DNA of 64,000 nt, taken from NCBI GenBank assembly GCA_947044365.1, contig OX345636.1:2562001-2626000 (forward strand), in the 5' to 3' direction. Below the pieces are notes generated by a model that was not told the DNA's origin, did no database searches, and saw nothing but the letters and a program-made list of their open reading frames with translations. Both the position numbers and the translations under genes were made by a program. Of the stretch, positions 50,901 through 59,900 are shown piece after piece (within the stretch, counting starts at the first letter, position 1; each line of letters begins with the position of its first letter). Source of the stretch: Petrosia ficiformis. Lineage: Eukaryota > Porifera > Demospongiae > Haplosclerida > Petrosiidae.

Positions 50901-53900
50901 TGTCATTATTCTTCACTGTACGAGGATTTTTAACTTGTTTTAGTAATCTAAAAGCTTCTTCTCGTCTATCGTAGTTGAAAGCATCATAGCACTTCTTGTC
51001 TAATTGAGCTAAAGACAGAAAAATTAAAACACTTTTGCTTGCAATTGAAGATAAAAATAGACATGGAATTTAAAGTATGGAACAATTTATTAACTCCCTC
51101 TACCAAACATACCTAGTGACTTTAATAGTATGTAGAATGCAATTATAGCTCAACAGACTAAACGTTTATGCAATTGCACAACTGTGAATACAGAAATCAG
51201 TAAAATGAAATAACATAACACTCAGGGAAACTCTACTTCACTAAACCAAGTCTAGTCTGCATTTCAACAACAGCAATTCCAGATATCACATGTGTATATA
51301 CAGACAACAATGGGAATGATAAAGAAATGCTGAAATCCCTGTGGCATTTATAATCACTAATCTGTGCAAAGGAGTTACACAAGGGGGCAGAGAAAGAAAT
51401 ATATTTAAAAAGTAATCTTTTAACTTCCACTTCATAACACAGGTTATGATAGATCATTTAATAGTGTGCATATGTTAGCAATCAGTATAGTATTTCTTAT
51501 AAGTTTATAATTATTACAAATTTTGTGCAAATTTTACTTTTTGGAAATATCCCTGCATGATAAAAGCTATATTGGTCTTTGAAATTACTAGTTTTATTAC
51601 AGATTGCAATAATGCTAGCTATGGAAAACAAGGATACATAATAAATTATATACATATAATATGTATTACCTTAATTCTACCTTTAATTGCATGTACTATA
51701 TAATTTGAATTTAAATATTTTAGCAACTAATGTAATAATTGCTAAAATTAGTACAGTCTTGTTAATTTTTTCATGATCATTTTATTAGGCATCGGCGTGG
51801 CTCACAAATTCGTTAAAATTAATGCATGCTAAATCTAAACGTTTAAGAATCACTAAATTTAATGGACACAATTAACAGTAGGCTTAATGTATCCTGGCTG
51901 ATGTCCAACAACATCTGTATTGTTTTATTACTGTTGCAAAAGAGTTATGAGTATTTAATTGTGCCTCATTGACATGGCTAATCCAAATATTATTATAGCA
52001 TCTGAGGATGTAGTGTGCACATGGTTAACAAAGACAACACAATATATCAAAACAACTATCATACTAATTACATAAGCAGAAATAAACAACAAATGTACCT
52101 ATACATGTTTCCAGATATTCCACAACAGTTAGTTTTCCATTGCTTCCAGCCTTGCTTAATGGGGTATTACCATTTGTATCCTCACAGTTTGGATTAAACT
52201 GACGCTCAATTATTAGCTCTTTTACTACATCCAGCCATCCATGATATGCAGCACAATGAAGAAGAGTGAAATTGCTTTTACTCTTCACTGTACGAGGATC
52301 CTTAACTAGTTTCAGTAATCTAAGAGCTTCTTCTCGTCTACCATAGTTAAAAGCATCATAACACTCCTTCTCTATGTCAGCTAAAGAGGGAAGAATTACA
52401 ACAATTTGCTTGCATTTGTAGATATGTAATACAAACATGGAATTTAAAAATGCAGATCAAATTATTACGCTACTCTACCCATCAAAATTCAATATGTCTA
52501 GTGACTTCCAGAGTACAAAACCAATTTTAATTATATCTCCAGAAACAAAAGGTTTATACAATTTGCACAACTGAAATATAGAATAACATAACATTATATA
52601 TACTAGAGTGAAGGAAGCTCTACTTCAATTTAATAAACCAAATCTAATTTCTATTGTAAGAAGAGCAATTCCGGATATCAATATAATGCAAGTCTAGATG
52701 ACAATATAAACAATAAATAAGTAAAATAATTCCAGCATTTGCACAACATTTATAGTTAATTAGTAATCTGTGCAAATGATGTGGTGCAGGAAGTGCATGA
52801 AATACTTAAAGTAATCAATCTTATGAATTCCATTTTATAACGGAAATTATGAGACAGTAAAATATATGCAGGTTTGGGCAATCAATTTATATAATAAAAT
52901 TTAATTGTTATAGAGAATCACAAAAAGCTGTTGACCTTTAGAATTTACTTAACTACTTACTACAGATGGCCTCATTGCAGTGTTATCTATCTACAAATGG
53001 GAAACAAAGATAATTATAATAAGTTATGTACATATCTATTATCCTGGCTAATGTCCAACAACATATGTATTGTTTATTACTACTACAAAAGGGCCATGAG
53101 CATTGTTTGTGTCTGATTGACATGCTGATCCAAACATCCTCATAAACGTTATAGCCTCTGATTAAGCAATGATAGACAGCAGAATAAATGACATGTGTTG
53201 AGAATGGTGACTACAGTAGTGGTATTGCTATTCACATTATTGAGAGATACTACTATTTAAATTATAAATTGTATGATATAAGTACGCAAGATGTAGATTT
53301 GAACTTGGTATTTGAAAATGTGAATTGTGACCATTTGGCTCGCCATAAAATACAATAAATAAAGTACTTAATTTTAATTTTGAAGTGGGCAATTCAATTC
53401 TAAAAGTAGCCTTCACTCACACTTTATAGCCTATATTACAAAAGAAATCACAGTAAGAATACTAATCAACGTTGATTTATTGTTCTCCTTCTCAAAAGGG
53501 TATTACAAATGTTACATGGAATCTCCTGTCCAAATAACCCATTACATTTTACAATGATATAGAAATATATACTCACATGGTGTACGAGTTAGATACTCAA
53601 CAACTTCCTGCTTTCCGAAAACACGAGCTTTGTCAATTGAAGTCTCACCATCATTATCTTTCTGTAATGGGTCACACTTCTGATTATCTATAAGGTATTG
53701 TAAAACATCCAGGTGTCCACTGCTACTAGCTACATGTAGTGGAGTTAAACCTCTCGAATCAACTTGGTTCGGGTCACATTTGTACTCGGTTATCAGTAAT
53801 TTTACTGTATCAAGCCATCCCCGATGAGCAGCACAATGAAGAAGAGTGAAGCTGTGTTCACCCTTCACAGTATGAGGTTGTTTCACTTGCTTCAGTAAAG

Positions 53901-56900
53901 TAAGGCCTTCCTCCTGCCTATCATGGTTAAAAGCACTGTAACATCTGTCTTCTATTTCTGTCATAATGTATAAAAAATAATAGTTTTAACAATAAAGTGA
54001 ACAACTGTACAGCAAATAGTTTATTGTTTTTTTTAATAAAGCAAATAGTGGGAGGATGACAGAATGAGTTTTATTCAGAGTTGCAACTAGGTTATGAAAA
54101 ATGATGTTAAATCAACAAAAGTGAAGAATAACTGTTAAATTATTATTTCTTAAAAGTAAACAGCATTCCACCAGACAGTAAATATTTCCTTTCATCATAA
54201 AGCTTAAGCCTGGTAATGATTTGCTTCCCATGTATATGTTGATGCAGTGCATTGATTGTAACTAAATGTATGTTTGCACAGGGCGGAAATAGTAAGCCAA
54301 TTGTTGGACATTTTGGCCTACTTTCACCACTTTTGCCTTGCTCCCCATATACATTGTATAATAGCTCAGTTTCAATTTACCAGACATTCACTAGATTTAT
54401 CGGACAATGTCCTGCATGACTGACTATTTCCATACCACTATGTATTTATCTCTTCATTACCTTTGCTAGTGGTTGTTCCATCTTCTGTGGGTGATGGAGG
54501 TGAGTTAGGTACTATAAATAAATGAAAATAAGATCCTCATTAACAAAGATAATTATAGAATCGACAAACTCAATACTCAGATGTAACTAACAATACATTA
54601 GAACAGTAATATAAACACTTATTATTTTTCGAATGTATATAAATTATTAAACGATTTGAAAACTCCAATTATGCAGATAACTTAAATTACATACTGGTTC
54701 TGCAGAAAGCAAATTACATAACCTTTGCTTTGCATTGCATACACACACTGTAGTGGGGTCACTGAATCCCAACTCAGGTGGATCGTGATGTGTTGCATAG
54801 TTAAATTAATTATCTTGCTATTATAACAGGGCCCTCAGTAACTTGATAATAGCCCTCTTATTGGTCCCTTAGAAACTATCATAGCAAAATATTCAAATGC
54901 ACAAATTCATTTGCCATCATGGCTGCTACGTATTTAAGAGTAGACACTAATCTTATTTGGGAGGGGTGGGGGTGCTTAGATGACACATGGCCATCAGGCT
55001 ATGGTAAGGTGAATGGTCACTCCTACATTTCAATTGCAGACAAGCTAAAATCTCTGCTACAAAAAGATAAACACACGCAATTGAGTGTTTTTATAACAGT
55101 AACTTCAAATGGCAAAACTGCAGGACTGTTGATCTTGTATATTTTCCATAATAATATATTTCTGCATTTCAGAGGCTATCAAAGCAGTTTTACACAAATA
55201 CAAATCATATGTTACAACCCATTGTTGTAATCATCCACTAATTAATTTCAGGTATATAACATAACCAAAAACTTGGTATTAATAGAAACATATGATATGC
55301 TTCCAAGGAGCATATAGGGAAAAACATGGCCAAAAATGTCAAGTGAGCACAAAGAAACAACAACATTTGTTATTGTAAACTAAAATGTAGCAGGACAGTA
55401 TACAAATTTCACAGATGCACAGAATATTGTATTTTATGAATAAAAATATTCACAAATGATAGTAAATAATTTAGCAAAATGGAACACTCACATGGATGAT
55501 CTGTTGTAATTTGATCGGCAAGTTCATTTTCATTTACTAAGGGTCTCCTGAGTGCATTAGCAAGTAGTAACCAAGATGCACATCCAGTGTACAACCAGTG
55601 CATGAGCATTTTACGATGAAATTTTGATGGATTTGGGAAATCCATTTCCATCATATCCAAAATATAAGGTGGTATATGAAGCTCAAGTCCCAAGTTATAA
55701 CATTCAGTAACTCCAAGGGTTGCTGTCATTACTTCACGAAGATCAGTATCTGCATAAAAAATCAAAAATGTTAATAATGATAATTATATTCAATCACAAT
55801 AATAATAATAATAATAATTATAGTTACACAAAACACTAAATCCTAATAAATAAGACTGTAGGAGGAAAATGAAAAATGCTGATAGTCATTGGGATTGGAA
55901 TTTCGAACCCAGGGCCACTGACTTCAGCCACCAGTGGTCTCATCACAATCATCAGCACTTCACAGTCCTACGGCAGCCCTGAATGTCGCAGTTGTCTCAA
56001 TGTTCTATGTGAAGGTTTCTAATAGGCCTGTGCGATAATGGAAAAACCTATATCACGATAATAATCCCAACTATCACGATTATCACAATAATTTGATTTC
56101 AAGAATAACTGAATAACATAATTTATTTAATTTCAATTCAATGAATAAAAGTTAAATTATTTATTAAGTTTCCAGTTCATCTTCCATCATTATTGAATGT
56201 ATCGAGGCTCGAATGATTTAAGCATGTGACGAAATCATGGATCAGTTACACAATCATAAGGTTGCATGTCTTTACCAATGAAATAGCAAACAGAAGCAGT
56301 AAGAGTCTGCCATCTCTTAGAATGTCTTGGTAAAGGAGTAAGATTCTCAAATGGCTCCATTATTAAGGGCTGACCTGGTTTAGACGGTTCAGACGTATGG
56401 GAACTAGTAGCTATTTTAGATGAAACACTTTCATATTCATCTTTATGGTTGTATTGCAGATGGATGATCAAGTTAGTGGTATTTCCTTTGTAAGACAGCG
56501 ATTGCTTACACAAAACACAGTGAACTGTCTGTCTCTTCTTTTTATCTGGCTCCAGAATTTTCCCTCTTGTGCTGGAAACCCGAAATATTTCCAAACAGGA
56601 CCTTTGGCCTTCTCTAAAGGTAGGTATTCAACGTTAGAAGCCATCGTTACTCGACGAGATGCTTGCATTGATTGAACAACATGTAATCACATGTGAGCAG
56701 TATGCACATGCGCAAATTATCGTGATAAGAATGTCATTATCGCAATAACAATTTCTTTTCGCGATTACCGCACAGGCCTAGTTTCTAATGTTCCACATGA
56801 CAATCCCTACGTTCTATGCGAAAGTCTTTAATGTTCTATGCAAAGGTTTCTAACATTCCATGTAACAATCACAACGTTCTACATGAAGGTCTGTAGTGGA

Positions 56901-59900
56901 TCATGGATGATAACCGTAACAATCCCATGGCCTAAACTGGGGGGGTCCACCAACCCCCCCCCCCCCCCCCCCCCCAGTTAGTAAATTCCACCTAACATAT
57001 ATATATATATATATATACTGGCCTAGTTAACACATTGTCACATAGAACGTTAGAGACCTTGTAGAACGTTGGGATTGTCACATGAATGTTAGAGACCTTC
57101 GCATAGAACGTTGGAATTGTCATGTAGAACATTAGATATACCTTCGCATAGAACGTTAGGACTATTGCGACCTTCAGGGCCACCGCACAATCCTCTATAT
57201 GTATATATACTGCATGAGTGGTAATAAATGCTTTACTTGTGCAACAGACCAAAACCATGCATGTGCCATAAGAACCCTGTTAGGAGTTGACCAAAAATAT
57301 TACTCCATCAGGAGTAAAGCCTTACAGGTGATTTTTAAAAAACTTGTATGGCTTCACTAATGTGGGTTGTCAGTGGTGAGATCACTGGTGGTTGAATTAA
57401 GTGGCCATTGGTTCAATTCCCCGTGACTACAAGCATCGTTCACTTCCTTCTTTCTGGTCTATTCATTAGAATATAGTGTTTATTTTCAATATGAGGCAAG
57501 ATTAGCAAAGCATTATTACTATAATATAAATGCAATTATAGTAAGTAATGTATATAAATGATTACCTTTTAATACTCGATTATCAACTTCAAGTGACTTT
57601 TCTGTGGAGTATTCACACATAAATACAATAGTGCATAACAACATGTATACATAATATTTGATGGTACCAGTGATTAGAGAAGTTTGACAATAATTATATA
57701 TACATGTGTATAGATATATAATTATATATATAATATTATTATACATATTATATGTATATATATCATAGCTAACAGCCACATCAAAATTACCGACAGGTGG
57801 TATATATATGTGATATACACCCAACTACAGGTGGATATGAAACCACAGGGCTTATACATGTATAATTTATGATATTCATAATGGATTGCATCAGTCTGAT
57901 CATGCATAGTCAAGTTGTAAATTGAAAAGAGTTGGGAACAAGTTGTTTACAGAAGCGTAGAGCCGTAGATGTCAGGTAACATTGATGTACATGTTAGGTA
58001 TAGAATATAATATATGTAGCATGGCTTCTCATTGTGTGTCAGCAATATCATCCCTTCACCCCTCAATAGCAGCCCTTAGCTTCGTCTCGGACTGCTATCC
58101 CGGAGTTCAGATCAGGTACTGCTGATACACACCTCGAAGCCATGTTATATATATTACATAATTACAGATATATATACAATTATAGTCTGGTGGTGACATC
58201 ATCCAATAGAAACTCCCATTTGTGGTTATACTGTATATAGACCTCAAAAGCAGGTCTATATATGGATATAGAGACCCAACAACAGCGCAAACAGAGATAA
58301 AAAAAAATTAAAACAAATATACTTAAATTATAAAACTGTTATTGCAATAATGATTTGTTTGATTTAATGATGTCACCATTATGCTATATATTACATATAG
58401 TATTCTAACAGGTCCTATATTAAAGATCTGACTTTTGTGTCTTAAGATCTGATATAGCCCTTGCAGGCTCGAACTATATCACATCCGAGGACACAAAAGT
58501 CAGGTCATATATTTTGTATATAAGACCTGTTAGAATATATAATATATATATTTAATATATATAGTATGTTAACAGGTCCTATATAGGGCCTGAATTTTGT
58601 GACCGAGGATGTGATATAGCCCAAGCCTGTGAGGGCTATATCACATCTGAGGACACAAACTGAGGGTCTAATTATGTAGTATATAGGACCTATTAGCATA
58701 CTATGTATACAAAATTATATTGTATGATGGTGATATCATAGTGTGCACATGGAAGGTCTATATACAATATATAGAACTCACTACATCAAAGGGATGATGT
58801 CACCATCCTACTATATATATGTATACTATATAGCACACCGAATTGAGTTATATACAAAATATAGGACCTGAAGTTTGTATCCGAGGAAAATATATATATT
58901 GCCCGAGCTTGCGAGGGCTATGTTTTTTCAGAAGATACAATCTGAGGGTCCTATATTTTGTATATAATCAATTCGGTGTACTATATACAATATATTGTAT
59001 GATGGTGACATCTCCTGCATAGTGTGCACACAGAAGGTCTATATACAATATATAGGACTCACCACATCAAAGGGATGATGTCACCATCATACTATATATA
59101 TATAATTATATATACATACATACATACATACATATACGTATGTATACATATATATTTATATTTATAATATAATAATTATGTATACTTATATAGTATGCGA
59201 ATAGGTCCTATATACAAAATATAGGACCAGAGTTTGTGTCCAAGGATGTGACATAGCCCGAGTCTGTGAGGGCTATATCACATCCGAGGACACAAAATGA
59301 GGGTCCTACATGCAGTATGTAGGACTTATTAGCATACTATATAAAACATTGTATGATGGTAACATCTACTGCATAGTGTGCACATGGAAGGTTTATATAC
59401 AATATATAGAACTCAGCACATCAAAGAAATGATATATATACATGTGTATATATATCATATAGCTAAATTGTACATCAGAGGTACTGACAGGTTATATATA
59501 GACCTGATTGTAGGTGATTTGAACTACAGATGTGATATAAGGTCTATAATAATATTCTAAATGGATTGCATCAGACTAAGCATGTACAATTGAGTTGTAA
59601 AATTGTGAAGTAAAGAAATGGAATGAAGAGATGCTAGAAAAATTAATGTTAGAGAGTTGTGAAAGTTATAAGTACCTTTGATGTATTTGAAGGCTTTAAT
59701 TCATATTATATGTAGCATGTCTTTTTAGCAATATCAGATCATACTTCATCCATTGATAGCAGACCTCTGTTTTACCTTAGGCTGCTATCTCAGGGTTCAT
59801 GCTTTGTATTGCTGATACACACACATCTCAAAGCCATGCTATATTATATTACATAATAATTATAATTATAATAAAGGTCACTCATTCAGGTGTTTTTGTA

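Larger units (their letters stand above)
33725..53957 (-). repeat. tandem array of 16 ankyrin exons
   Basis: Sixteen exons of 267-282 bp (the first is 381 bp), all in phase 1 and all open, separated by introns of about 0.4-2.1 kb. The typical exon encodes a helix pair (CYDAFNYGRREEALRLLKQV), then an ankyrin repeat (LLHCAAYHGWLDVVKELI), then a second repeat (DGNTPLSKARSNGKQSVVDY), and ends LET.IG at the donor. Intron parts are also shared between copies, so exon plus intron was the duplicated unit. Ankyrin repeats bind proteins or other ligands; the array would form a long curved surface. Confidence 0.92.

Noticed and set aside
33725..53957. Sixteen separate small ankyrin genes
   Set aside because: None has its own stop; each ends in a splice donor in the same phase, so they are exons.
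33725..53957. CRISPR-like array because of regularly spaced repeats
   Set aside because: Repeats are 282-bp coding exons with kilobase introns in eukaryotic DNA.
54919..55230. Plus-strand frame with GYGKVNGHS, faintly HNH-like
   Set aside because: Short, on the strand opposite the large gene, lies in its intron, lacks the catalytic HNH residues and any convincing splice context.
56957..56977. Poly-C run, and poly-G runs at about 19351 and 63145, as functional elements
   Set aside because: Simple homopolymers, prone to sequencing error; only noted as landmarks.
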